Part shown: positions 10,900 to 21,744 of the stretch, piece after piece
Position numbering within the stretch: the stretch's first letter is position 1
Layout: every line of letters starts with the position of its first letter
Assembly (NCBI GenBank): GCA_014529385.2
Contig: CM043945.1
Coordinates: 141,524,241 to 141,588,240 of the forward strand
Reading direction: 5' to 3'
DNA from: Adiantum capillus-veneris
Lineage: Eukaryota > Streptophyta > Polypodiopsida > Polypodiales > Pteridaceae
DNA: 64,000 bases
The notes under the pieces: generated by a model
What the model saw: the letters and a program-made list of their open reading frames with translations, nothing else
Told to the model about the DNA's origin: nothing
Databases searched by the model: none
Translations under genes and position numbers: made by a program

Positions 10900-11349
10900 T
10901 TAGAACCACTCGCCTGCAAATGAAGAAGTGCACTCTAGGTTTTCTTCTTCAGCTATCCAAGCTTCAATAAGGTCTCGATTTGTTTGATCAAAACAAAAGG
11001 GTAGACTATTGATGAGCTCTAAGAAGGGTTGAAATTCTTCAAAGCTAAGGCGATAAACAGAAATCTCTAGAACTTCATTTTCTGGATCCAAAAGAGCAAC
11101 CACGTCCCAAGTGATAAATTGCACTTGCTCTACAATTCCCAATGCACAAGCGGTTTGTATAAAAACTAGATCTTCATGCTCGTCGAAGGCCATGAGAAAG
11201 TAGCAATTGACTAGGAGCTCCTTTCCTTCGAGTTCCACACAGTCGGAGTGAGGCAACCTTCTCACAATTTCATAAAGAACATCCTCATCAAGTCCAATCA
11301 AGTTTGCAAGATTTAAAGACTCCACTTGTGCTACAATATTCCTGGACAA
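10900..11349 (-). CDS. Leader ORF C2 of element 1
   Basis: About 149 open codons just upstream of gag. No ATG opens the frame (the first plausible codon is TTG; the first Met is about residue 53), so it may be translated unconventionally or be decayed. It is acidic, with no domain I recognise. It is clearly paralogous to C1 upstream: both carry a V-R-R-L-P-H word, then a FIQ...CAL...V..V.F..W stretch, then YRL.F.EF....LINSLPF. The element 2 leader protein (27390-27893) shares the pattern more distantly, around LEGEL and VVERV. Conservation in two divergent elements argues for a real product. Confidence 0.6.
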   Translation of the reverse strand: MSRNIVAQVESLNLANLIGLDEDVLYEIVRRLPHSDCVELEGKELLVNCYFLMAFDEHEDLVFIQTACALGIVEQVQFITWDVVALLDPENEVLEISVYRLSFEEFQPFLELINSLPFCFDQTNRDLIEAWIAEEENLECTSSFAGEWF

Positions 11350-11395
11350 AAACTCCTTAGGATTATGGTTGAATCATTCAAAAGCATAAAGAGAT

Positions 11396-11950
11396 TTACA
11401 ATGTCTCTATGAACAAAGTGTCATAGAAAGTAGAGAAGGATGAGAATTTATACAAATTTGCAATCTTCTCTATGCTCTCTTTATTAAGACAAGCTTTGAA
11501 TAGCTCCCTATCTCCTTTGTTGAAAGCGAAAGGAAGACTATTAATAAGACGCAAATGAGGGAAAAATTCACCAAATGTGAGTCTATAAAGCATGAACTAT
11601 GGCCGCAAGTTTCCTGAAGAGTCTTCCTCAATGGTGAAATGCACTCGCCAAACGCCAAATTTCACTCTATTTACCAATCTTAGGGCACACACTAGTTGGA
11701 TGAATGCGCAGTCTTCCTTAGTGCCCAACAACAAGAGGAAAATGGAATCCACGCGTAGGACCTTCCGTCTTAACTTCACCACCCTCTTGTTATGAGGGAG
11801 ACGCCTTACTACTTGCTCCTGCAACTCAATTGGTAATAGAGCTAGATCTCTAAGGATTGAACTTTCACTGCACACACATTCCCAGTTAGAACAAATGATC
11901 GTTTTTTGTTTCTTGTAACAACTTGGACAAAGAAAAAAACAAACATACAC
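11396..11950 (-). pseudogene. Leader ORF C1 of element 1, split by TAG
   Basis: Two open stretches in one frame (11950-11600 and 11596-11396) separated only by a TAG at 11599-11597. Together they align along most of C2, including VVRRLPH, the FIQLVCAL region and the LINSLPF word. The frame opens without an ATG. I infer a tandem duplication of an ancestral C gene, with this copy later interrupted. A recoded stop is the alternative, since gag-pol of the same element also has a lone in-frame TAG. Function unknown. Confidence 0.55.
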
Positions 11951-11976
11951 ACTATTTTGCCGGGCTGCACTTCATT

Positions 11977-12195
11977 TTAAAATAAAATGAACACATGTAC
12001 ATCAAAAGAAGTGTGGTAGTTGATGAGAGGTAGAATGACAGGGTTTGGTGATGCAAGAATTTCTCCTGCTCTTTGGGCACCAAACATGAACACCATTCGT
12101 TGTTGAAAATGGATCTTTCTACTAATTGCAACGTTTATTCTAATGTGTGGAGTAAAATGAAAGCGAAAAACCTCTATTCCTGGGCCATTATCCAT
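11977..12195 (-). CDS. Leader ORF B of element 1 (72 aa)
   Basis: ATG-started ORF of 72 codons. It belongs to a small family also found in element 2 (27147-27356) and element 3 (53362-53580). Conserved features: R-I-x-V near residue 20, RKI-x-FQQR near 26-33, FGA-x-R, an EIL-x-SP-x-P word, and a C-terminal DVH-x-FIL. It is paralogous to ORF A (FQ...GP.RL.EI..S..P.I.P.I.Y....DV.IF.L). It lies in the same frame as A, separated by stops and a few codons. Small and basic in the middle with hydrophobic strands; function unknown. Confidence 0.7.
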   Translation of the reverse strand: MDNGPGIEVFRFHFTPHIRINVAISRKIHFQQRMVFMFGAQRAGEILASPNPVILPLINYHTSFDVHVFILF

Positions 12196-12216
12196 GGCCT
12201 ATGCATGTCCTAATGC

Positions 12217-12429
12217 TTAAAACAAAACAAAAATATAGACGTCCAAACTAAGGTCGTACCTAATGAGAGGCAAAATAAAAGGATTTACTGAAGCGTTTAT
12301 CTCGGCCAACCTAAGAGGACCTAAAATTCTACGAATGACACGTTGAAATTGCAACTTAGTACTAACAATTATGTGTACCTTTTGCCTTGCAATGGGAATG
12401 AAGGGATCATACAAATCTTCGTGATTCAT
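12217..12429 (-). CDS. Leader ORF A of element 1 (70 aa)
   Basis: ATG-started ORF of 70 codons, first in the leader after the PBS. It is closely related along its whole length to the 70-codon ORF at 26925-27137 in element 2, sharing MNH-x-DLY at the start, ARQ-x-VHII, STKL-x-FQ, GP-x-RLAEINAS, NPFILPLIRYDL and a final IFVL. A third copy with one stop lies at 53153-53365. The DNA around these ORFs is far less similar, which suggests selection on the protein. No known domain recognised. Confidence 0.75.
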   Translation of the reverse strand: MNHEDLYDPFIPIARQKVHIIVSTKLQFQRVIRRILGPLRLAEINASVNPFILPLIRYDLSLDVYIFVLF

Positions 12430-12484
12430 GCAAACTACTTGACTATGCTAAAGGTTGATTCTACACAAAAATACACAAGCCGTC

Positions 12485-12503
12485 CTCAGTGGGGGCACCA
12501 ATT
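12485..12503 (-). other. PBS-like segment of element 1
   Basis: Minus strand immediately after the 5' LTR reads aat-tggtgcccccactgagg. The word aattggtgccccca is shared at the same place in element 2, so it is the likely primer-binding site. I cannot assign the tRNA with confidence. Confidence 0.65.
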
Positions 12504-15173
12504 TGAGGCGGTCCGGGGCGGGCAACAAGAAGAGTGGCCTCTAGACACCCTTCAAGGCTCCCGTGCTGCTCAATGGGGCTGGGGCACAACACAACACAAA
12601 CCAAAACAACAAACCCACAGCTAAATCCCAACTACACAAGGGGCACCACCTAGTTTAAGAGCGAACTAGGACGCAAAAGAGGAGAATCGTTAGAGCAACC
12701 CACAAACAAGCAAGGAATTTACACTAACCCTAACACCAATGGAACACTCTTACACACTAAAACATGATAGAGAGAGAGATAGTGCTCGGGATGCTTTGAA
12801 ACGTATCGGCAATGATCAAGCAAACACAACTATATATTTAAGAAAGAGAGAGAAAGGGGGAGGGGGTGCTTGTTGCATTAATACCTTCTTACAAATCTGT
12901 CATGACAAATCAAAGTGAGATTAGTATTTGTTCAACATAGCTTGCGTAAATTTCACCACAACACATCACAAAAAAAAACCACCCCAATCACTGTCTTAAA
13001 GCCAGGGGAGTCCTCTCCACCCTGTCGCCCTCTTACAGTATGTGGGATTTATGGCTAGATTGATGACAACACCAGAGACAAGCTATCAAGAACTTAACAA
13101 AAAACACCAAGACACTTACGCATCATTGTTGTCCATTACTTCACGTTGGAAGGGAGACAAAGTATCCAAGCTTAGTCCAAATCCACCCTCCTTGATTCAG
13201 CAAATGTTGGGCTTACACTAGTAGGAGAAATGATAGATTTCCTACTCTCAATTGAATGATCACTCTCTCTCTTACAATGGCATAGAGTTTCCTTGCTAAT
13301 CCCCTATTACAACACATGCACATGCATAAGACAATGAGCTTCCACTCAAGAGCTCCTTCTAGAGAGGTTGAGCTTGGCTTCTCAAGCTATAGTATAGTGC
13401 TCTTGCTTATGGCTCCCCCCTTTTGTGCTAGCTACACCCTCCTTTTATAGCAATTTTGAAGGCTAGGGTTACTCCTCTAACCATGGTTGGGTGAGATTTT
13501 CAGCAATTTATCTAATTTCTTTTGCTTGGAATTATCAAGAAGTTGGTGGGGAAAGAGAGAGGAGAGAAATGGAGGTGATAGGACTTTTCATAGTGGGTTA
13601 GTGTTAGTAGAGTTAGTATTAATTTACAAATGGAATTGGATATTTACAATGGGAGTATCCATGTAGGATACAAATAAGGAAGAAAAACTTTTAAGAGGTA
13701 AGAAAAGGTGGATTTCTTACAAGGTTGATGCTCCATGTGTCTTGAGTAGGGCCAATTTTGACGCTTGTTGACGGTCCACTAGCTTTGACGGTACATTTTT
13801 TCTCCACTCTTGACCTTCCTTGAGAGACAAGGTAATTGAAGCTGAGTAATCAACCACCATGATGCTGTCTTTTAAGAGAAGAGGCTGAATTTTGTGGTTT
13901 TTTTGATAGATATGGGTAATTTGGAGGAGGAAAAATGAGACTAGGTGGTCAATTTTGGAATGGAATTGTGTGTGGGAGGTATGAGTTCACCATGGTTTCT
14001 CTTATTCTTCAAGGTTGAGGAGAAGGTGAGTAGTGTGCAGAGAGGAGTGGTGAGAGAGATGGGGATGATGAGTGGAGAAGTGTGTGTGAAAGAGAAAAAT
14101 GATAAAGTGGAAGAGAGAGTGTGGCTACATAGCATGGGAAAACTGGGGTCCACTAAAAAAATCATAGCTCACAGCTCGTAGCTCAAAAAAACATGAAAAC
14201 ATTTGAGGCAAAAGTTCAGCCCACGAGCTACAACTTTTGTTTGTATCACCTTTTCAAATTTGGAGAGCAAGTGAACTTTTAAAAATTCAGCAAAACCGAC
14301 CGTTTTTTTCCACTGCAAAGGTCCTTGTGGGGTCCTTCTTTGGATGATTCTTTTGAATACCTCCAAGAGTGAGCCCTCCATAGTGCATGTATGCATGCCA
14401 CCTACCCTTGACCTTATTTGGTAGGTCTATAATTGAAGATATTGTTGAGATTATGATATAAGTGAATAGTACAACTAAGAAAATCAAATATTGAGGGGTC
14501 TAAAAAATATGTACATGTCAAATATAAATAATATAAGTGGAAAAAATATAAAGGGGTCAAAAGAAATCTCTCTCATTATGAGGCTACCATAAAAAGATAA
14601 ATATTTTTGGTGTTCTAAAAAAAAAAACAAAATAGATGTAGGAAGGGAAAAATCACAATAGTGAAAAAATATACACATAAATAAAACTACTTTTTTTGGA
14701 TTTTTGTTGGGGTGGAGTTACATCAAATATAAGAGAATCTTACATGAAAATATTTCTATATGGAATAAAGAATATAAAAAATGGTAAGAAAAATTGTGGT
14801 AATGGTGAGGCAATGTACAGAGCATAAATAACACACACCTAGGTAGAAATATTTAAATAAATACCAAAATAATTATGAAAAAATCTTTTATTTAGGCCCT
14901 ATATATAAAGAAATATTTACATACGCATGGGCCATAATATAATTGGCTCAACTAGCCCAATGATTAGCTAATTGAGGGTTTTTATTTATTTTTTGGCTCA
15001 ACTAGCCCAATGACTAGCTAATTGAGGGTTTTTAAGAAGATATGGGAAAAGTCCCGCGACTCACACACGCCTATGTATAGTGAAATGGTAGGGATAGCCA
15101 CAGTGTTTGGGTGATTTTGGTAGGGTGAGGTAACTCACTGCGGTAATTACAAAGAGCGGAAAAACGGCTATCA
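12504..15173 (-). repeat. 5' LTR of element 1
   Basis: 2670 bp, TG...CA on the minus strand, nearly identical to 2893-5542. It differs by scattered substitutions and a short duplicated block (ggctcaactagcccaatga, twice within 14944-15020). Satellite resumes at 15174. The PBS-like segment borders its low-coordinate end. Confidence 0.93.
13442..13451 (-). promoter_or_regulatory. TATA-like box in 5' LTR of element 1
   Basis: Minus strand gctataaaag. In the 5' LTR this is the probable start region for the genomic transcript. Confidence 0.6.
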
Positions 15174-18100
15174 ATACTAGCGGTAATAGCTTGGACAAGT
15201 GGTGGACCTTGGGACCAAACCCCCATGTAAAACCTATCATGGTCACTCCAAGTCGTAAGAAAGAATAACCTTTAAGATGTAGCCTTATAGGTTGGACAAG
15301 TGGTGGACCTTAACACCCAGATATTCTTAATATAATGACATAGAGTGGAAAAGTGGTGAATCTTGAGACCAAACCACTCATGATACTTGCAATAATAGCA
15401 TGGACAAGTGGTGGACCTTGAATGTAAACCCCTCATCTACAAAATATCGTGGGTTTAAGGTATTTCAATGGAGCCTAGCATCTTGGAGACATGGTGCAGC
15501 TTGCTTCTCGGCATGTTTCAATGGATCCTATGTTGGACAAATGGTGGAGCATCCTTCTCTCCATGTTTCAATGGAGCGTAGCTTGGACAAGTGGTGGACC
15601 TTTGCTTCTCTCTATGTTCAATAGAGTTAGCTTGGACAAGTGGTGGACCTTGGAACCAAACCCCCATGTAAAACCTATAATGGTCACTCCAAGTGGTGAG
15701 AAAGAATAACCGTTAAGATATAGCCTTATAGGTTCGACAAGTGGTAGACCTTAACACCCAGATATTCTTAATATAATGACATAGAGTGGAAAAGTGGTGA
15801 ATCTTGAGAGCAGACCACTCATGCTACTAGGGATAATAGGGTGGACAAGTTGTGGACCTTGAATGTAAACCCCCCATGTATGAAATATGGTGGGTTTAAG
15901 GTATTTCGATAAATCCTAGCAGCTTGGAGACATGGTGCAGCTTGCTTCTCTTCATGTTTCAATGGAGCCGATCTTGGACAAATGGTGGAGCATCCTTCTC
16001 TCAATGTTTCAATGGACCCTAGCTTGGACAAGTGGTGGAGCTTTGCATCTCTCTGTGTTTCAATAGAGTTAGCTTGGACAAGTGGTGGACCTTGGAACCA
16101 AACCCCAATCTAAAACCTATCATGGTCACTCCAAGCGGTGAGAAAGAACAACCTTTAAGATATAGCCTTATAGGTTTGACATGTGGCGGACCTTGGAACC
16201 AAACCCCAATGTAAAACCTATCATGGTCACTCCAAGCGGTGAGAAAGAACAACCTTAAAGATATAGCCTTATAGGTTTGACAAGTGGTGGACCTTAACAC
16301 CCAGATATTCTTAATATAATGACATACAGTGAGAAAGTGGTGAATCTTGAGACAAAACCACTCATCCTACTAGTGATAATAACTTGGACAGGTGGTGGAC
16401 CTTGAACGTAAACTCCCCATGTTTCAATAAAGTTAGCTTCGACAAATGGTGGATCATCCTTCTCTCCATGTTTCAATGGAGCGTAGCTTGGACAAGTGGT
16501 GGACCTTTGCTTGTCTCTATGAGAAGAATAGAGTTAACTTCGATAAGTGGTGGACCTTGGAAACAAACCCCCATGTAAAACATATCATGGTCATTCCAAG
16601 TGGTGACAAAGAATACCCTTTAAGATATACCCTTATAGGTTGGACAAGTGGTCGACCTTAACACCCAGATCTTAATATAATGACATAGAGTGGAAAAGTG
16701 GTGAATATTGAGACCAAACCACTGATGCTACTAGGGATCATAGCTTGGACAAGTGGTTGACATTGAATTTAAACCCCACATGTAAAAACTTATATCGTGG
16801 CTTTAAGGTATGTAACTAGATCCTAGTATCTTGGAGACATGGTGCAGCTTGCTTCCCATCATGTTTCAATGAAGCCTATCCTCGACAAATGGTGAATCGT
16901 CCTTCTCTCCATGTTTCAATGGAGCCTAGCTTGTACAAGTGGTGGACCTTTGCTTCTCTCTATGTTTCCATAGAGTTAGCTTGGACAAGTGGTGGACCTT
17001 GGAACCAAACCCCCATGTAAAACATATCATGTTCATTTCAAGTGGTGAGAAAATAAAACCCTTTAAGATATAGCCTTATAGGTTAGAAAAGTGGTCGACC
17101 TTAAAACCCAGATCTTCTTAATATAATGACATAGAGTGGAAAAGTTGTGAATCCAAGGACGAAACCACTCATGCTACTAAGGATAATAGGTTGGACAAGT
17201 GGTGGACCTTGAATGTAAACCCCCCATGTAATAAATATCGTAGATTTAAGGTATTTCAATGTAGCCTAGCATCTTGGAGACATGGTGCAGCTTGCTTCTC
17301 TTCATGTTTCAATGGAGCCTATCTTGGACAAATGGTGAAGCATCGTTCTCTACATTCTTCAATGGAGTCGAGCTTCGACAAGTGGTGAACCTTTGCTTCT
17401 CTCTATATTTCAGTAGAGTTAGCTTGGACAAGTGGTGGACCTTGGATGCTACTAGAGATAATAGGCTGGACAAGTGGTGGACCTTGAATGTAAACCCCCC
17501 ATTTACAAAATATCATGGGTTAAAGGTATTTTGATAGAGCCTAGCATCTTGTAGACATGGTGCAACTTGCTTCTCTTCATGTTTCAATGGAGCCTATCTT
17601 GGACAAATGGTAGAACATCCTTCTCTCCATTTTTCAATGGACCCTAGCTTGGACAAGTGGTGTACCTTTTCTTCTCTTTATGATTCAATAAAGTTCGCTT
17701 GGTCAAGTGGTGGACCTTGGAACCAAACCCCCATGTAAAACCTATCATGGTCACTCCAAGTGGTGAGAAAGAAAACCTTTGAGATATAGCCTTATAGGTT
17801 GGACAAGTGGTGGACCTTAACACCCAAATATTCTTAATATAATCACATAGAGTGAAAAAGTGGTGAATCCTGAGACAAAACCACTCATGCTAGTAGTGAT
17901 AATAGCTCAGAGAAGTGGTGGACCTTGAACGTAAACCCCCCATGTTTCAATAGTGTTAGCTTCGACAAATGGTGGAGCATCCTTATTTCCATGTTGAATG
18001 GAGCCTAGCTTGGACAAGTGGTGGACCTTGAACATAAACCCCCCATGTTTCAATAGAGTTAGCTTCGATAAATAATGGAGCATCCTTGTCTCCATGTTTC

Positions 18101-20250
18101 AATGGACCCTAGCTTGGACAAGTGGTGGACCTTTGCTTCTCTCTATGATTCAATAGAGTTAGCTTGGATAAGTGGTGGACCTTGGAACTAAACCCCCATG
18201 TAAAACCTATCATTGTCAATCCACGTGGTGGGAAGGAATAGCCTTAAAGATATATCCTTATAGGTTGGACAAGTGGTGGACCTTCACACCCAAATATTCT
18301 TGATATAATGACATAGAGTGAAAAAGTCGTGAATCTTGAGACAAAACCACTCATGCTACTAGCGATAATAGCTTGGACAAGTGGTGGACCTTGAACGTAA
18401 ACCCCACATGTTTCAATAGAGTTAGCTTCTACAAATGGTGGAGCATTATTCTCTCCATGTTTCAATCGAGACTAGATTGAACAAGTGGTGGACCTTTGTT
18501 TCTCTCTATGGTTCAATAGAGTTAGCTTGGACAAGTGGTAGACCTTGGGACCAAACCCCCATGTAAAACCTATCATGGTCACTCCAAGTGGTGAGAAAGA
18601 ATAACCTTTAAGATATAGCCTTATAGGTTGGACAAGTGGTGGACCTTAACACCCAAATATTCTTAATATAATGACATAGAGTGAAAAAGTGGTGAATATT
18701 GAGACAAAACCACTCATGCTACTAGCGATAATAGGTTGGACAAGTGGTGGAACTTGACTGTAAACAGCCCATGTACAAAATAAATGGGGTTTAAGGTATT
18801 TCGATGGAGCCTAGCATCCTTGAGACATGGTGCATCTTGCTTCTCTTCATGTTTCAATGCAGTCTATCTTGGACAAATGGTGGAGAATCCTTCTCTCTAT
18901 GTTTCAATGGACCCTAGCTTGGACAAGTGGTGGACTTTTGCTTCTCTTTATGTTTCAATAGAGTTAGCTTGGACAAGTGGTGGACCTTGGAACCAAACCA
19001 CCATGTAAAACCTATCATGGTCACTCCAAGTGGGGAGAAAGAGTAACCCTTAAGACATAGCCTTATAGGTTGGACAAGTGGTGGACCTTAACACCCGGAT
19101 ATTCTTAATATAATGACATAGAGTGAAAAAGTGGTCAATCTTGAGACCAAACCACTCATGCTACTAGCATTAATAGGTTGGACAAGTGGTGGACCTTGAA
19201 TGTAAACCCCCCATGTTTTTATAGAGTTAGCTTCGACAATTGGTGGAGCATCCTTCTCTCCATGTGTCAATGGAGCCTATCTTGGACAAGTGGTGGACCT
19301 TTGCTTCTCTCTATGTTTCAATTGAGTTAGCTTGGACAAGTGGTCGACTTTGGAACCAAATCCCCATGTAAAACCTATAATGGTAACTCCAAGTGGTGAG
19401 AAAGAATAAAGTTTAAGATATAGCCTTATAGGTTGGACAAGTAGTGGACCTTAACACCCAGATATTCTTAATATAATGACATAGATTGGAAAAGTGGTAA
19501 TCTTTAGACCATACCTCTCATGCTACTAGAGATAATAGGTTGGACAAGTGGTGGACCTTGAATGTAAACCCCCCATGTACGTAATATCATGGGTTTCAGG
19601 TATTTCAATGGAGCCTACCATCTTGGACACATGGTGTAGCTTGCTTTTCTTCATGTTTCAATGGAGCGTACCTTGTACAAATGGTGGATCATCCTTCTCT
19701 CCACGTTTCAATGGACCCTATCTTGGACAAGTGGTGGACCTTTTCTTCTCTTCATGTTTCAATAGAGTGAGCTTGGACAAGTGGTGGACCTTGGAACAAA
19801 ACCCCCATGTAAAACCTATCATGGTCACTCCAAGTGGTGAGAAAGAGTAACCCTTAAGATATAGCCTTATAGGTTGGACAAGTGGTGGACCTTAACACCC
19901 AGATATTCTTAATATAATGACATAGAGTGAAAAAGGGGTGAATCTTGACACCAAACGACTCATGCTACTAGCATTAATAGGTTGGACAAGTGGTTGACCT
20001 TCAATCTAAACCCCCCATGTTTTAATAGAGTTAGCTTCAACAAATGGTGGAGCATCCTTCTCTCCATGTTTCAATGGAGCCTAGCTTGGACAAGTGGTGA
20101 ACCTTTGCTTCTCTCTATGACAAGAATAGAGTTAGCTTGGATATGTGGTGGACCTTGGAACCAAACCCCCATGTAAAACACATCATGGACATTTCAAGTG
20201 GTGAGAAAGAATACCCTTTAAGATATACCCTTATAGGTCGACCTTAACAC
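15174..20250 (+). repeat. Satellite array, block 3
   Basis: About eleven or twelve monomers of the ~440-bp satellite in the same orientation as the other blocks. More divergent, with partial-monomer duplications (for example 16080-16260, where a 'gaaccaaaccccaat...' half-unit repeats). The last two monomers (about 19543 and 19982) match types g and h of the higher-order repeat seen after element 2. The block stops at 'ccttaacac', where element 2 starts. No genes. Confidence 0.95.
20247..20250. other. Target-site duplication of element 2, left
   Basis: acac before the LTR, repeated after the right LTR at 29423-29426. It could be 5 bp (aacac) if the terminal a of the LTR is counted. The intact site 'ccttaacacccagat' is in the paralogous monomer near 34845. 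Confidence 0.75.
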
Positions 20251-20365
20251 TGACGAAGGAAATTTGGAATGGCGGCCTCTACACCAAAACAAACTCCATA
20301 GCGCCACAAGGGAAATGAGATGAGGGCACCACCTAGTCTTGGAAGCGTGGACTAGGACCGCTACA

Positions 20366-20367
<2 letters not shown>

Positions 20368-20426
<59 letters not shown>
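20368..20426. repeat. (GA)n microsatellite in 3' LTR
   Basis: About 59 bp of uninterrupted GA, shorter than its partner at 28062-28145 in the other LTR, so it changed length after insertion. Confidence 0.97.
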
Positions 20427-20427
<1 letters not shown>

Positions 20428-20740
20428 ACTATGAATGAAGCATTAACCGTGGTGTGTGCACAAGGAATGGATGACTTCAAACACTCCCAATACAAATAGC
20501 ATATAGATTACCAAACAATCACTCAAGGATTAGCCAAGATCACATCAAGCACCCTCACACGCATATACAACATTTCACTTAATTAACACAAGTAAGAGGA
20601 GGAGAGGTTACTAGCATGAAACAATTTGCACTCTAGGATGTGCAAGAATAGAGTGAATGAATGAGCTTATGGGCTCATGGTGAGTGATACAAAGGCTCAA
20701 TGGGCTGAGGGAGGCTTGAAATTACAAAGGGGAAGGCCTC

Positions 20741-20750
20741 TTTATATAGG
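20741..20750 (-). promoter_or_regulatory. TATA-like box in 3' LTR of element 2
   Basis: Minus strand cctatataaa followed by gaggcc. Confidence 0.65.
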
Positions 20751-21703
20751 AAAGAGAGTGATTAGGAGTGAGGTTAAGATACAAGTGTAATTTGTACAAA
20801 TGAAGCTTGATTAGGGACATTCAACCAATGAAGAAGCTCCTTTCAAGTGATTTGTTGACCAATTAGCTCCATCATCACTTGTGTTGTCTTCACTCCTTCC
20901 TCCATAGCTTGAGTCCAAGATCTTCCTTATTTTAAAATGTAAAGAATCTACATAAAATCAATACATATCTAGTAATAATAGAAAGGGGTTGAGTGAGAAC
21001 TTATGAATTACAACAAGATTAAGCATGACTTGAGAGGTGATTAGAAGAGGAACTTTGATGGGTTTTTGAGCTTGAGAGAGAGGAGGAAGGAGAGGAGGGT
21101 GAGAAGACTAATGGATGATTTAAAAGAAGGTCTCAATGTGGAAAAGGAAGGGTGTGTGTGTGTAAAGGTAGGGGGGTGGTCTCCACCACAGTTGAAAAAA
21201 CTGCCGTCCACCATTTTGGCCATATCTCCTAGACCGTAGATGCAAAAATTATAAAAAAAATATGGCCAGAATCTTCAGCTCGTCAGTTACAACTTTGATG
21301 AAGACGACTTTTCTTGGATCAGAGTGGAAGTATTTTTTAAAAATTCAACAAAATCATGTGCCTGGTTTCTTCCTTTACCAAGTCTTCCACTTGGGTCCCA
21401 TTTGTTTGAATCATCATATGGCTCCAAAGCCATGATGATATGAGCCACTCATGACCCTTGAATCATGGGTGCATGGCTCCACAACCACATCATATCTTTT
21501 CTTTTCACATTTACATATTTTCCCTTCCCTTTACCACTAGGTTCTCCCTCTACCTTTCACCTCCGGTGAACTAGTCAAGAAAAAATCATTTTTTTTAAAT
21601 TTTTCCAAGAGGTTGTTCTCACTCTTTCTTTTATTGTAAACCTCTAGAAGCAAGGAAAACCAACAAAATATGATAAACAAAAATTTGTGATAGGCTCGGA
21701 TCA

Positions 21704-21720
21704 TAGCCCCCCCAAACCTG
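21704..21720 (-). other. Polypurine tract of element 2
   Basis: Minus strand reads aggtttgggggggcta directly before the TG of the 3' LTR. Confidence 0.75.
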
Positions 21721-21744
21721 GCTAGGGGTATTTATGCCTCTAGC

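Larger units (their letters stand above)
2757..15173 (-). mobile_element. Tat-like Ty3/gypsy LTR retrotransposon 1
   Basis: Minus-strand element of about 12.4 kb. In coding order: 5' LTR 15173-12504, a PBS-like segment, leader ORFs A, B, C1, C2, gag-protease-RT-RNase H (10850-6999), integrase (6995-5571), polypurine tract, 3' LTR 5542-2893. The order RT-RNase H-integrase defines Ty3/gypsy. A second archaeal-type RNase H between the connection domain and integrase, together with ORFs upstream of gag, points to the Tat lineage (Ogre/Retand relatives). The LTRs are nearly identical, so insertion was recent. Unusually, a further 136 bp of 5' leader (2757-2892) lies outside the 3' LTR, and no target-site duplication is visible. 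A simple insertion does not give this; recombination between LTRs of tandem copies followed by truncation would. Confidence 0.93.
20251..21703 (-). repeat. 3' LTR of element 2
   Basis: 1453 bp, plus-strand ends TGACGAAG...CGGATCA. Nearly identical to 27944-29422; the 26-bp length difference is due to the (GA)n tract. Carries a TATA-like box at 20750-20741. Confidence 0.95.

Noticed and set aside
15174-20250. Regular repeats that might suggest a CRISPR array
   Set aside because: Monomers are ~440 bp with diverged copies and no unique short spacers; surroundings are plant-like.
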